A stretch of DNA of 34,243 bases from Cellulomonas cellasea (GTDB taxonomy: Bacteria > Actinomycetota > Actinomycetes > Actinomycetales > Cellulomonadaceae). Location of the stretch: positions 1 through 34,243 of the forward strand of contig NZ_BJLR01000008.1 of NCBI RefSeq assembly GCF_006538745.1, written 5' to 3'. Positions 1 through 7,779 of the stretch are shown piece after piece. The position numbers were made by a program, and so were the translations under genes. Position 1 is the stretch's first letter; each line of letters begins with the position of its first letter. The notes under the pieces were generated by a model. It saw nothing but the letters and a program-made list of their open reading frames with translations. It made no database searches and was not told the DNA's origin.

Positions 1-171
1 CTCGGCGAGCCGCAGCGCACGATCCTCGCGCTCGCGTTCTACGACGACCTGACGCACGACGAGATCTCCCGGCGGCTCGCGCTGCCGCTCGGGACCGTGA
101 AGAGCCACATCAGACGCAGCCTGCTGCGTCTGCGCGACAGGTTGGAGGTGGTGGAAGGTGGAGCACGTTGA
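1..171 (+). CDS. ECF RNA polymerase sigma factor, C-terminal fragment (SigK-like)
   Basis: Only the last 56 codons are in the window; the gene starts upstream of it. The fragment is a sigma-70 region 4 helix-turn-helix: it opens with LGEPQRTIL (the usual LPxxQRxxL element), followed by [11 protein letters not shown] and [18 protein letters not shown], the recognition helix that contacts the -35 element. Its TGA lies 14 bases inside the next gene (GTG at 158), which encodes an RskA-type anti-sigma factor, so the two are translationally coupled. The pairing with RskA points to a SigK/SigL-type extracytoplasmic function sigma factor. The subgroup cannot be fixed without region 2. Confidence 0.9.
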   Translation, partial: LGEPQRTILALAFYDDLTHDEISRRLALPLGTVKSHIRRSLLRLRDRLEVVEGGAR

Positions 172-1039
172 CCCGGAGGTCCTCGCGCTGGCGTCGCTGG
201 GCGAGCCGCTCGACGAGCACGAGCGCGAGCACCTCGCCACCTGCCCGCAGTGCTCCGACGAGGTCGCCGCGCTGTCCGAGGTCGTCGCCGTCGGCCGCTC
301 GTCGGCGCCCGGCGACACGCTCGTCGCACCGCCCCCGGCCGTGTGGGGCCGGATCCGCGACGAGCTCGGGCTCGACCCCGCGCTCGTGCCCGGGGGTTCC
401 GGCCCCGCGACCGGGCCCGCCACCGGCACGGGCGGCGGCGCCGGGGCTGCGGCGCCTGGCTCCTCGGTGACGGTCTCCTCGACGGCGGGGTCCCCGGCTG
501 CGGGCGACCCGACCTCGGGTGCCGGGACCGCCGGAGAAGACCCGTCCCCGGCGGACGGCGCCTCCGCGGGCGACGGTCTCGCGCCGGTCGTCGCGCTGCG
601 GCGCCGGCGGACGGCGTGGGTCGCGGCAGCGGCCGCGGCGGGCCTCGTGGTCGGCGCCGTCGGTGGTGCCGTATGGATGGACCGCCTCCGGGCCGACGAG
701 CGTGCGGCGGTCGTCGCCGAGGTCGCGCTCGACGCGTTGCCCGGCTGGTCCGCGAGCGGGGACGCGTTCGTCGAGCAGGCCTCCGACGGCACCCGGACCC
801 TCGTCGTCACGCTCGAGGGCGAGGTGGACGACGGCGGCTACCGCGAGGTCTGGCTCATCGACCGCGACGTCACCAAGCTCGTGAGCCTCGGCGTGCTCGA
901 GGGGTCCGACGGCCGGTTCTCGATCCCCGCGGGGCTGGACCTCGCGGAGTTCCCGGTCGTCGACGTGTCGGAGGAGCCGTTCGACGGCGACCCCGCGCAC
1001 TCGGGCGACAGCATCATCCGGGGCGTCCTGCCCGCGTGA
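158..1039 (+). CDS. RskA-family anti-sigma factor (membrane)
   Basis: A 293-aa single-pass membrane anti-sigma factor that should hold the upstream ECF sigma factor at the membrane until a signal triggers its proteolysis. Residues 21-32 carry a zinc-binding anti-sigma (ZAS) signature, H25-x3-C29-x2-C32. A Gly/Ala/Ser/Pro-rich linker spans about residues 80-145. One transmembrane helix lies near residues 152-172, just after a run of arginines. The extracytoplasmic C-terminus is the RskA domain, with the typical EVWLIDRD segment and the [10 protein letters not shown] ending. The GTG start overlaps the sigma stop by 14 nt, which supports it. The linker is long for the family. The product is clear from the family; the inducing signal is unknown. 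Confidence 0.92.
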   Translation: MEHVDPEVLALASLGEPLDEHEREHLATCPQCSDEVAALSEVVAVGRSSAPGDTLVAPPPAVWGRIRDELGLDPALVPGGSGPATGPATGTGGGAGAAAPGSSVTVSSTAGSPAAGDPTSGAGTAGEDPSPADGASAGDGLAPVVALRRRRTAWVAAAAAAGLVVGAVGGAVWMDRLRADERAAVVAEVALDALPGWSASGDAFVEQASDGTRTLVVTLEGEVDDGGYREVWLIDRDVTKLVSLGVLEGSDGRFSIPAGLDLAEFPVVDVSEEPFDGDPAHSGDSIIRGVLPA

Positions 1040-1166
1040 CCGGCGCCTGACCGGCCGGCCGACGACGGCGGGCCGCGGTCGCTGGTCGGCGGCGGCGCGC
1101 GCCGCGGTCGGCGGTCGGGCGCGTCGCGTGCGCCGACCCGGCGGGCGGTCGGGTCGCTGCGGGCGG

Positions 1167-1307
1167 TCAGGTGGCGGCGGTCGGCTCGTCCTCCTCGGTC
1201 ATCGGCGGCTCGCCCTCGTGCGAGTCGGGCAGCGGGTCCGGGTCGACGGCGAGCGTCGGCAGGTCGGGCTGCTGGGGGTCGAAGCTCTCGGGGATGTTCT
1301 CGCTCAT
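1167..1307 (-). CDS. Small acidic protein of unknown function (46 aa)
   Basis: A 46-residue ORF beginning MSENIPESFDPQQ and ending in a strongly acidic tail (EEDEPTAAT). I chose the ATG at 1307 because the upstream in-frame extension is Arg-rich and looks non-coding. No convincing Shine-Dalgarno is seen; a weak GTGGA lies just upstream. It has no membrane segment, signal peptide or cysteine, and is Pro/Asp/Glu-rich, probably disordered. It converges with the anti-sigma gene and diverges from the YeiH-like transporter. I do not recognise a family; the composition differs from antisense shadows, which here are Arg/Ala-rich. Confidence 0.5.
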   Translation of the reverse strand: MSENIPESFDPQQPDLPTLAVDPDPLPDSHEGEPPMTEEDEPTAAT

Positions 1308-1422
1308 GCGTCCACGCTGGCACCGCGCGCGGGCGTCCGCATCCGCACGGCAGAGCGGCAGCGAACGCCGGACGCCCCACACCCGATGCCGGACGCCAGA
1401 CGCGATACGGGTGGAGGAGCGC

Positions 1423-1463
1423 CATAGCCCGACGCTAGGTCGCGCCCATAGTTCGACACTATG
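1423..1463. promoter_or_regulatory. Two tandem LysR-type (T-N11-A) operator boxes
   Basis: Two related 17-bp pseudo-palindromes lie in front of the YeiH-family gene: CATAGCCCGACGCTAGG at 1423-1439 and CATAGTTCGACACTATG at 1447-1463. Both fit CATAG-YY-CGAC-RCTAKG and both contain the LysR-type core T-N11-A (T1425/A1437 and T1449/A1461). Their centres are 24 bp apart, as expected for the recognition and activation half-sites of a LysR regulator. The likely binder is the LysR protein encoded at 2856-3779. The distal box is the less perfect one. Confidence 0.65.
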
Positions 1464-1518
1464 AGGCCATGCGCAGCCTGGCCTACCCGCTGCCGCTCCG
1501 CACGGGCACCGTGGTCAC

Positions 1519-2871
1519 GTGACGCTCGCACCCCCGCACCTCGGCCCGCGCCCGGCTCCGGGACCCACCGGGACACCGGCCGCAGCACCGACGGCGGCCG
1601 CGGTGCGGGTGCCACAACCCGCAGCCGCAGCCGCAGCTGCACCGGCACCGGCACCGGCACCGGGCAGCGTCCCTGCGAGCGTTCGGGCGACCGTCCCCCG
1701 CACGAGCCGCGCCCTCCTCCGCGCCCCCGCACGCCTGCGCACCCTGGCCCCCGGCCTGCTCGCCGTCGCGGGCCTCACCGCGGCGTGCCTCCTCGCGGCC
1801 AGAGCCGTGCCCGCGGTCTCGCCGCTCCTGCTCGCGATCGTCGTCGGGGCCCTCGCCCGCAACGCCGGGGTGATGCCCGCCGTCGCCCGGCCCGGGGTCG
1901 CGTGGGCCGCGCGTCACCTGCTGCGGGCCGGCGTCGTGCTGCTCGGGCTCCAGCTCTCGGTGCCCGCGGTGCTCGCGCTGCGGCCCGGCGAGGTCGTGCT
2001 CGTCGTCGTCACGGTCGCCGCGACGTTCACCGCGACGCGCTGGGCCGGCGCCCGCCTCGGTGTCGACCGCCGCACGACGCTCCTCGTCGCGACGGGCTTC
2101 TCGATCTGCGGCGCCGCGGCGGTCGCGGCGATGAGCGCAGCCGTGCCCCCGGACCGCCCGCGCCCCGGCCGGGGCACCGGCACCGGCACGAGCACCGCCA
2201 CCCGCACGGGCACGCGCACCGGCACCGGCACCGGCACAACAGACCACGCGCCCGCCGGCCCGGACCGGCCCGACGACGCCGTCGCGACCGCCGTCGCGAT
2301 GGTCACGGTCTTCGGGTCGCTCGCGCTCGTCGCGATGCCGCTCCTCCAGGCGCCGCTCGGCCTCGACGACCGGCAGGTCGGGGTGTGGATCGGGGCGTCG
2401 GTGCACGAGGTCGCGCAGGTCGTCGCGGCCGCCTCGGCGGTCTCGGGGGCGGCGCTCGCGGTGGCGGTCGTCGTCAAGCTCGCGCGGGTCGCGCTCCTCG
2501 GCCCGCTCGTGGCCGTCGTCGCGGGTCTCGAGCGGCGACGCGAGCGCACCCGCACGCGCACGGCAGCGGACCCGCGGGACCCGGCCGACCCCGCGGCGCC
2601 GGGGCTGCGACGCCCGCCGCTCGTCCCGCTGTTCGTGCTCGGCTTCCTCGTGGCGGTGGCCGTCCGCGGCGTCGGCGTGCTCCCCGACGCCGCGCTCGAC
2701 GGCGCCCGGGTCGCGGGCACGGCGCTGCTGACGGCGGCGATGCTCGGGCTCGGCGCCGACGTGCACGTGCCCACGCTGGTCCGCACGGGCGGGCGGGCGT
2801 TCGCGCTCGGTGCGGTGTCGACCGCGGTGACGACGACGGTCAGCCTCGCGGGCCTCTACCTGCTGGCCTGA
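1519..2871 (+). CDS. YeiH/UPF0324-family putative sulfate exporter, membrane protein
   Basis: A 450-aa polytopic membrane protein of the YeiH (UPF0324, Cons_hypoth698) family, annotated elsewhere as putative sulfate exporters; the substrate is not firmly established. Family features are visible: LLLAIVVGALARN, LLRAGVVLLGLQLS, FSICGAAAVAAM, GVWIGASVHEVAQVVAAA and the C-terminal GLGADVHVPTL. About ten hydrophobic segments follow a long Ala/Pro-rich N-terminus (residues 1-60). A Thr/Gly low-complexity insert of about 25 residues (near 217-240) interrupts the loop after the SICG segment. The GTG at 1519 is provisional: no clear ribosome site, and an in-frame GTG at 1603 is also possible. Its 3' end overlaps the convergent LysR gene by 16 nt, and paired LysR boxes lie upstream, so regulation by that LysR is likely. 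Confidence 0.85.
   Translation: MTLAPPHLGPRPAPGPTGTPAAAPTAAAVRVPQPAAAAAAAPAPAPAPGSVPASVRATVPRTSRALLRAPARLRTLAPGLLAVAGLTAACLLAARAVPAVSPLLLAIVVGALARNAGVMPAVARPGVAWAARHLLRAGVVLLGLQLSVPAVLALRPGEVVLVVVTVAATFTATRWAGARLGVDRRTTLLVATGFSICGAAAVAAMSAAVPPDRPRPGRGTGTGTSTATRTGTRTGTGTGTTDHAPAGPDRPDDAVATAVAMVTVFGSLALVAMPLLQAPLGLDDRQVGVWIGASVHEVAQVVAAASAVSGAALAVAVVVKLARVALLGPLVAVVAGLERRRERTRTRTAADPRDPADPAAPGLRRPPLVPLFVLGFLVAVAVRGVGVLPDAALDGARVAGTALLTAAMLGLGADVHVPTLVRTGGRAFALGAVSTAVTTTVSLAGLYLLA
2165..2240 (+). repeat. GGCACC-type hexamer repeats encoding a Thr-Gly tract
   Basis: Inside the YeiH-like gene, repeated CACCGG/CACGGG hexamers encode alternating Thr-Gly, Thr-Ala and Thr-Arg. A related run of CACCGG hexamers occurs at about 1641-1665 and encodes Ala-Pro in the N-terminal leader. 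Unit length is a multiple of three, so copy changes would keep the frame and only alter the length of a cytoplasmic or external loop. Confidence 0.6.
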
Positions 2872-3779
2872 CCCACCATCGCGACGAGCTCGCGCGCGGC
2901 CGGGCTGAGGTCGCCGTGCGTCCGGGTCACGAGGCGCAGGCGCCGGCCGAGGTCGAGGCCGTCGGTCGGCACCCGCACGAGCGTGCCGTGCGCGAGCTCC
3001 GCGGCGACGGCGAGGTCGGACACCACGCCGACCGCGTCGCCCTCGTGCAGCGCCGCCTTGACCGCCGCGGTCGACCCGAGCTGCGGCAGGTCCGCCGGCA
3101 GCGCCTCGCCCGCCGCCTCGATCGCGCGCTCGAGGGTGTCGCGCGACCCCGAGCCCTTCTCCCGCAGCACGAGCGAGCCGGTCGCGAGGTCGCGCGCGGT
3201 GACCGGCCGCCGGCGCCGGGCCCACGGGTGCTCCGGGTCGACCACGACGACGAGCTCGTCGCGCGCGACCGTGCGCATCCGCAGCCCGCGCAGCACCTCG
3301 GTGCCCTCGACGAAGCCGACCTCGGCCTCGCCGTCGAGCACCGCCCGCATGACGCCAGCGGAGTTCCGCACGATGAGCTCGACGGCCGCGGGCGTGCGCT
3401 CGGTGGCGTCGCTGCTGCGGCGCCGGCGCCACGCCCCGAGCCAGCCGGGCACCAGGTGCTCGGCGATCGTGAGCGAGGCGGCGACGACGAGGTGCGCGGT
3501 GCCGCCCTGGCCCCGCAGCGCCGAGACGCTCGCCTCGAACGCGTCCGACGCGGTGAGCACGTCGCGCGCCCACGCGGCCGCCGCGGTGCCGTCCTCCGTG
3601 AGCACGGAGCCGCGCGGCGAGCGGTCGACGAGCCGCAGCCCGAGCGTGCGCTCGAGCCGCCGCACCCCGGCGGAGACGGTCGGCTGGGAGTGCCCGAGCG
3701 AGCGAGCGGCGGCGCTGATGCTCCCGCTGGTGTCGATCGCGACGAGCAGCTCGAGCGACGTGAGCGAGGTCCGGGCCAT
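2856..3779 (-). CDS. LysR-family transcriptional regulator
   Basis: A 307-aa LysR-type regulator. Residues 4-63 form the winged helix-turn-helix: LTSLELLVAIDTSGSISAAA, then SLGHSQPTVSAGVRRLERTLGLRLVDRS. The remainder is the two-lobed effector-binding domain, with HLVVAASLTIAEHLVPGWL at its start and the common VGFVEG and DELVVVVDPEHPWA segments. The layout resembles CysB/YeiE/CbbR-type LysRs that partner with YeiH transporters in other bacteria. It is convergent with the YeiH-like gene (16-nt 3' overlap) instead of divergent. The ATG at 3779 follows a TAGGCT -10 element by 6 nt, suggesting a leaderless mRNA. The effector is unknown. Confidence 0.92.
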   Translation of the reverse strand: MARTSLTSLELLVAIDTSGSISAAARSLGHSQPTVSAGVRRLERTLGLRLVDRSPRGSVLTEDGTAAAAWARDVLTASDAFEASVSALRGQGGTAHLVVAASLTIAEHLVPGWLGAWRRRRSSDATERTPAAVELIVRNSAGVMRAVLDGEAEVGFVEGTEVLRGLRMRTVARDELVVVVDPEHPWARRRRPVTARDLATGSLVLREKGSGSRDTLERAIEAAGEALPADLPQLGSTAAVKAALHEGDAVGVVSDLAVAAELAHGTLVRVPTDGLDLGRRLRLVTRTHGDLSPAARELVAMVGQASR

Positions 3780-3785
3780 CGATCG

Positions 3786-3791
3786 AGCCTA
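3786..3791 (-). promoter_or_regulatory. -10 element of a leaderless promoter for the LysR gene
   Basis: Minus-strand TAGGCT followed by six bases and the ATG of the LysR gene. This spacing places the transcription start at or next to the A of the start codon. Confidence 0.5.
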
Positions 3792-3860
3792 TGCCCGGCC
3801 GGTGACGCCGGACCGGCGGGGGCGGCGGTGGCTGCCGCCGGCGCCCGATCGCGCGGGGCG

Positions 3861-4715
3861 TCAGGCGCCGCACACCTCGCGCACCGAGCGCCCGATCGCC
3901 GGCTCGATCTCGTCCGCGGTGAAGCCGAACGGCTCCGACAGCTCCGCGACCGTGCCGTCGCGCAGGAGCCGGCGCAGGTCACGGCCGAACGGGACGGCGA
4001 GCGCGGCGTCGGTGGGCCGGAACGCGAACGCGGAGAAGCGCTCGGCTCCTCCCGGGACCGCGAACACCCCCGCGACGCGCATCCGGCTGCCCGGGTCGCG
4101 CGCCATCCAGCGCACCGCGACCGAGCTCAGCGCGACGACGTCGACCACGCCGCCGAGGAGCGCCACGCGCAGGCTCTCGAGGTCGGGCAGCGCGAGGACC
4201 CGCACCGGTGCCAGGCCGAGCGCCGCCAGGTCGCCCTCCTCGACCGAGCCGGCGAGCACGCCGACCCGCAGGTCCCCCGCCGCGACGACGGCCTCGTAGG
4301 AGCCGAGCTCGCGGTCGTCCTCGGCCCGCACCGCGAAGCCCTGCTGCAGGCAGTTCACCGGGTCGGAGAACCGGACCTGCGCGCAGCGGTCGCGCGTGAC
4401 GACGATGCCCGCGGCGATCACGTCGAACGCCCCGCCGAGGAGTCCCGGGATCAGCCCGGTGAAGTCCGTCACGACACCCTCGACCTCGTCGACGCCGAGG
4501 CCCGCGAGCACCGCGCGCGCGACCTCGACGGACTGGCCGGTCGGCCGCGCCTCGTCCGTCATGAAGCCGAACGGCTGCTCGTTGGCGATGCCGAGCCGCA
4601 GGAAGCCCGCCCGGCGCCCCGCGGCCAGCAGGTCGTCGCCGCGCGCGCACCCGCCGAGCAGCGCCGCCCCCGCCGACGCGACGCCCGCGGCGAGCACCGA
4701 GCGGCGGCTGATCAC
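3861..4715 (-). CDS. Orphan EhuB-like substrate-binding lipoprotein
   Basis: A 284-aa periplasmic-binding-protein type 2 (SBP_bac_3) protein, most like ectoine/hydroxyectoine-binding EhuB: LRLGIANEQPFGFMTDE, GVVTDFTGLIPGLL, FDVIAAGIVVTRDRCAQVRFSDPV and GSYEAVVAAGDLRVGVLAGSVEEG. The N-terminus has twin arginines (SRRSVL, residues 3-8) and a lipobox LGGC with Cys23, so it is probably a Tat- or Sec-exported lipoprotein. No permease or ATPase gene is nearby, unlike the ehuABCD operon. Its GTG start overlaps the TGA of the upstream GGDEF-EAL gene (GTGA), so the two are translationally coupled. I infer that it presents a ligand to the sensor domain of that protein and does not serve transport. Ligand identity is uncertain. 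Confidence 0.85.
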   Translation of the reverse strand: MISRRSVLAAGVASAGAALLGGCARGDDLLAAGRRAGFLRLGIANEQPFGFMTDEARPTGQSVEVARAVLAGLGVDEVEGVVTDFTGLIPGLLGGAFDVIAAGIVVTRDRCAQVRFSDPVNCLQQGFAVRAEDDRELGSYEAVVAAGDLRVGVLAGSVEEGDLAALGLAPVRVLALPDLESLRVALLGGVVDVVALSSVAVRWMARDPGSRMRVAGVFAVPGGAERFSAFAFRPTDAALAVPFGRDLRRLLRDGTVAELSEPFGFTADEIEPAIGRSVREVCGA

Positions 4716-6238
4716 CGGACGCCCGCGGGGGCCTCGTGCCCGGACGCCTGCCCCGCGTGCCCGTCGGCGGACATCGCCCCGGCGAGCGTCCCGGGCCGGC
4801 CGAACACGTACCCCTGCGCGAGGTCGCACCCGAGCGTCCGCACGTGGCGCAGCAGCTCGACGTCCTCCACTCCCTCCGCGACGACGTCCGCGCCGAGCGC
4901 CCGGCCCACCGCGACGACCGCGCGGACGATGTGCGCCGCGCGCTCCGCGGCCTCGGGCGACGGGTCCGCGAGCCCCTGGACGAACGCCCGGTCGATCTTG
5001 AGCAGCGTCACGGGGTAGTCCCGCAGGCGCGCGAACGACGAGTACCCGGTGCCGAAGTCGTCGACGGCGACCCCGATCCCGGCGTCCCGCAGCGCGACGA
5101 GCGTCGGCAGCACCCGCTCGTCGTCGGCCAGCACGCTCTCGGTGACCTCGATCCCGAGCCAGCGCGTCGGCACGTCGAGCTCGCGGAGCAGCTCGACGAT
5201 CCCGGCCGCGACGTCCGGCCCGGTGAGCTGGCGCGCCGAGACGTTGACCCACATCCGCACGTCGCTCGAGGTCCGCCGGTTGTGCTCGGCGACCGCGACG
5301 ACCGCGTCGTGCATGATCCACCGGCCGAGCCCGACGATGAGCCCGGTCTCCTCGGCGACCGGGATGAACTCGCACGGCGGCACGTTCCCGCGCGTCGGCG
5401 TCGACCACCGCATGAGCGCCTCGACCGCGATCGCCTGCCCGGTGCGCAGGTCGACCTCGGGCTGGTACGCGACACCGAGCTCGTCGCTGCCGGCGGCCCG
5501 CCGCAGGTCCGCCGCGAGCTGGAGCCGCTGCCGCGCGGTGTCGCCGAGCCCCTCCTCGAACCACCGGAAGCACGCCCCGCCCGCCGCCTTCGCCCGGTAC
5601 ATCGCGACGTCCGCGAGCCGCAGCAGCTCGTCCCAGTTCTGCGCGCGGTCGCCGCTGTGCACGACGCCGAGGCTGCAGCCGACCGTGAACTCCTCGTCGT
5701 GCAGCACGAACGGCTCGTCGAACGCCTCGACCACCGCGCGGGCGAGCTCCTCGGTGCGGGCGCGGCTCGTGTCCGGGACGACGATGACGAACTCGTCGCC
5801 GCCGAGCCGCCCGACGGTCCCGCCGCGCGGGCTCAGCCGCTCCGCGCGCTGCGCCGCGAGCACGAGCAGCTCGTCGCCGAGGCCGTGCCCGTAGGAGTCG
5901 TTGACGAGCTTGAACCGGTCGAGGTCGAGCAGCAGGACCGCGACGCCGCGCCCGCGCGTGCCCAGCATCCACTCGGCACGCTCGCGCACGAGGACCCGGT
6001 TCGCGAGCCCGGTCAGGGGGTCGTGCATCGCGGCGTGCCCGAGCCGGCGCTCGGCGTCACGGCGCCGGGTCATCTCGCGCGCCGCGACGAGCACCGACTC
6101 GACGCCGTCGTCGAGCGGGCGCTCGGGCACCGCGCGCAGCTCGTAGAACAGCGGCCCGACGTCGACCGACGCGGTCCGCGACCCGGCCGCCGCCTCGGCC
6201 CCCCGCCCGGCGCCCCGCTCCCGCCGCCCCCGCCGCAC
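4712..6238 (-). CDS. GGDEF-EAL domain part of a split c-di-GMP signalling protein
   Basis: This frame encodes the end of a PAS/linker, then a GGDEF and an EAL domain (508 codons from the frame's first GTG, which is probably not a real start). The GGDEF signature RLGGDEFVIVV (near residue 145) is intact, so cyclase activity is possible; the RxxD inhibitory site five residues upstream is absent. The EAL domain keeps its catalytic set: EALMRW (about 271), WVNVSA, EVTES, DDFGTGYSS (about 395), KIDRAF, AEGVE (about 455) and QGY. It should therefore be a c-di-GMP phosphodiesterase, possibly bifunctional. The sensor half is encoded at 6057-7523 in the next frame; a single-base change in a G-rich run near 6199-6240 would fuse them. 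The TGA overlaps the GTG of the EhuB-like gene. Confidence 0.88.
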   Translation of the reverse strand: MRRGRRERGAGRGAEAAAGSRTASVDVGPLFYELRAVPERPLDDGVESVLVAAREMTRRRDAERRLGHAAMHDPLTGLANRVLVRERAEWMLGTRGRGVAVLLLDLDRFKLVNDSYGHGLGDELLVLAAQRAERLSPRGGTVGRLGGDEFVIVVPDTSRARTEELARAVVEAFDEPFVLHDEEFTVGCSLGVVHSGDRAQNWDELLRLADVAMYRAKAAGGACFRWFEEGLGDTARQRLQLAADLRRAAGSDELGVAYQPEVDLRTGQAIAVEALMRWSTPTRGNVPPCEFIPVAEETGLIVGLGRWIMHDAVVAVAEHNRRTSSDVRMWVNVSARQLTGPDVAAGIVELLRELDVPTRWLGIEVTESVLADDERVLPTLVALRDAGIGVAVDDFGTGYSSFARLRDYPVTLLKIDRAFVQGLADPSPEAAERAAHIVRAVVAVGRALGADVVAEGVEDVELLRHVRTLGCDLAQGYVFGRPGTLAGAMSADGHAGQASGHEAPAGVR

Positions 6239-7523
6239 CGGCGGCCGGCTCCGCCCCGCCGCCCGTGACCTGCGCCGCGAGGTCCGCGACCGCGGCGAGC
6301 AGCGTGTGGTGCGTGCCGAGCTCGGCGACGGGCCGCCCGGGCCAGTCCGCGGGCAGCGGCACGACGTCGAGCAGCGCCTGGTTCGCGAACAGCAGCCGCC
6401 CGTCGGAGCTCACGCGGGCGAGCGCGTCGGGCGTGCTCGACGTGATCGTCTCGAGCTCGCGCGTGCGCCGGTGCAGGTCCCGCGTGCGCGCCTCGGCGGT
6501 CGCGACCGCACGCCGCTCGGCGTCGGCCTGCACGACGAGCACGAGCGCCGCGAGCGCGGTGATGACGAGCCCCGCGGCGAGCACCGGCAGCGACACCCAG
6601 GGGGCGACGCGCGTCGAGGAGCCCGTGAGCGTCCAGGTCCGGTCGAGCAGGTCGACGTCGACGGCGGTCGCGTCGGCGGGCTGCGCACCCGGTTCCGCGA
6701 CGGGGCCGCTGGTGGAGAACGTGGCGAGCTCGAGGTCCAGCTCCTCGTCGACCACGTCGACGGCGACGCCCGGGTGCAGGTGGCGCATGCACTCGCCGAG
6801 GAACGAGTCGATCCGGAACGTCACGACGGTCCACCCCGTGAGCCGCGCCCGGCGCGCGTCGACCGTGCCGGGCGGCTCCTCGCCGTCGCCGTAGACCGGC
6901 ACCGCGACCGCCGACTCCGCGGCGCCCCTCCCCGTGGCCGACGACCAGAACGGTGCGCTGAGCCGCGCCTCGCCGCTGTCCCGCGCCGCCGCGAGCGCCC
7001 GCCCGACCTCGTCGACGCCCACGCCGTCGAGCAGCACCGAGCTCCCGTAGGACGCGAACTGCCGCACCACGGCCCCCGCGCCGGACGCGCCGGCCTGCGC
7101 ACCCGCGCCGGGCGCCTCTGCGTCGAGCAGGTCCAGCGGGTCGATGTCGAGCGGCACCGCACCGGTCGCGCGGTCGTCCGCCGTCCCGGGCCCGACCCAC
7201 AGCACGGCGCGCGTCGCGACGGAGCGGTCCTGCACGTCGAGCGCCTGGACGCGCCGCTGCCACACGTCCGGGTCCGCGGGGGCGTCCGGCGGGCCGACGA
7301 GCGTCGCGGCGAGCGCGATCCCGCGCTGCACGTCCAGGCGCGTCGGCAGCGCGTTCGAGGCGATCGCGAGCTCGCTCGCCACCTCGACCCGCTCGTGGTC
7401 GCGCAGGCGGTGCTCGTCGAGCGCGGCGGACGCGATCGAGAGCGCGACGCCCACGGGCACGGCGATCGCCGCCGCCCAGTGCATGCGGCGCCGGCCGGGT
7501 CGCGTCGGCACGGCAGATCCCAT
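6057..7523 (-). CDS. CHASE-PAS sensor part of the same split c-di-GMP signalling protein
   Basis: From the ATG at 7523 the protein has a first transmembrane helix (about residues 16-34), an extracytoplasmic CHASE-like domain (RLSAPFWSS-type and GWTVVTFRIDSFLGEC segments), a second helix (about 304-330, LPVLAAGLVITALAALVLVV), a short coiled linker and a PAS domain (TSSTPDALARVSSDGRLLFANQALLD). The real sequence ends near codon 430 in a Gly/Ala-rich stretch; beyond about 6200 this frame turns Arg-rich and is non-coding to its stop at 6057. The continuation (DVGPLFYELRAVPERPL, then GGDEF-EAL) is in the next frame at 4712-6238. ATG 7523 is preceded by AAGGGGG; the in-frame GTG at 7565 lies at the predicted transcription start and is less likely. 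Confidence 0.8.
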   Translation of the reverse strand: MGSAVPTRPGRRRMHWAAAIAVPVGVALSIASAALDEHRLRDHERVEVASELAIASNALPTRLDVQRGIALAATLVGPPDAPADPDVWQRRVQALDVQDRSVATRAVLWVGPGTADDRATGAVPLDIDPLDLLDAEAPGAGAQAGASGAGAVVRQFASYGSSVLLDGVGVDEVGRALAAARDSGEARLSAPFWSSATGRGAAESAVAVPVYGDGEEPPGTVDARRARLTGWTVVTFRIDSFLGECMRHLHPGVAVDVVDEELDLELATFSTSGPVAEPGAQPADATAVDVDLLDRTWTLTGSSTRVAPWVSLPVLAAGLVITALAALVLVVQADAERRAVATAEARTRDLHRRTRELETITSSTPDALARVSSDGRLLFANQALLDVVPLPADWPGRPVAELGTHHTLLAAVADLAAQVTGGGAEPAAGAAGAAGAGRRAGGRGGGRVADRVGRRRAAVLRAARGARAPARRRRRVGARRGARDDPAP

Positions 7524-7569
7524 CGGCGAGCCCCCTTCGCCGGGCGCGCCAGTCGTCGCCCCCACCCCA

Positions 7570-7599
7570 TTGATAACCGTGCCGGGAGCGGTGCGACAA
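7570..7599 (-). promoter_or_regulatory. Probable housekeeping promoter for the c-di-GMP protein
   Basis: On the minus strand, TTGTCG (7594-7599) and TATCAA (7570-7575) are separated by 18 bp, a fair match to -35/-10 elements. The predicted start near 7563 leaves a leader of about 40 nt to the ATG at 7523. Confidence 0.45.
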
Positions 7600-7766
7600 A
7601 CACGGCGCCCCGGATCGGGGCAGAACGGACGACGCGCACCCGAAGTTCACCCGCTCGGCGCAGGCGGCGGCGACCGGCGGCCCGTGCGCGCGCCGCCGGT
7701 AGGCCGTCCGGGGTCGTCCGCGTGTCCACTGCGCGCGCCCGCCCTCCGGGCGCCCGCCTGTGCACC

Positions 7767-7772
7767 TAGACT
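7767..7772 (+). promoter_or_regulatory. -10 element of a leaderless promoter
   Basis: TAGACT followed by seven bases and the GTG at 7780. The spacing implies that transcription starts at the start codon. No clear -35 is visible. Confidence 0.5.
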
Positions 7773-7779
7773 CGCGCCC

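Noticed and set aside
1040-1166. Terminator from the GCGGCGCGCGCCGC palindrome after the anti-sigma gene
   Set aside because: The palindrome leaves no proper loop and the region is generically GC-rich; not distinguishable from background.
1461-5018. A 1185-codon open frame on the plus strand
   Set aside because: Arg/Pro/Ala-rich shadow of high-GC genes on other frames; it crosses the YeiH, LysR, EhuB-like and EAL genes, all of which have clear families.
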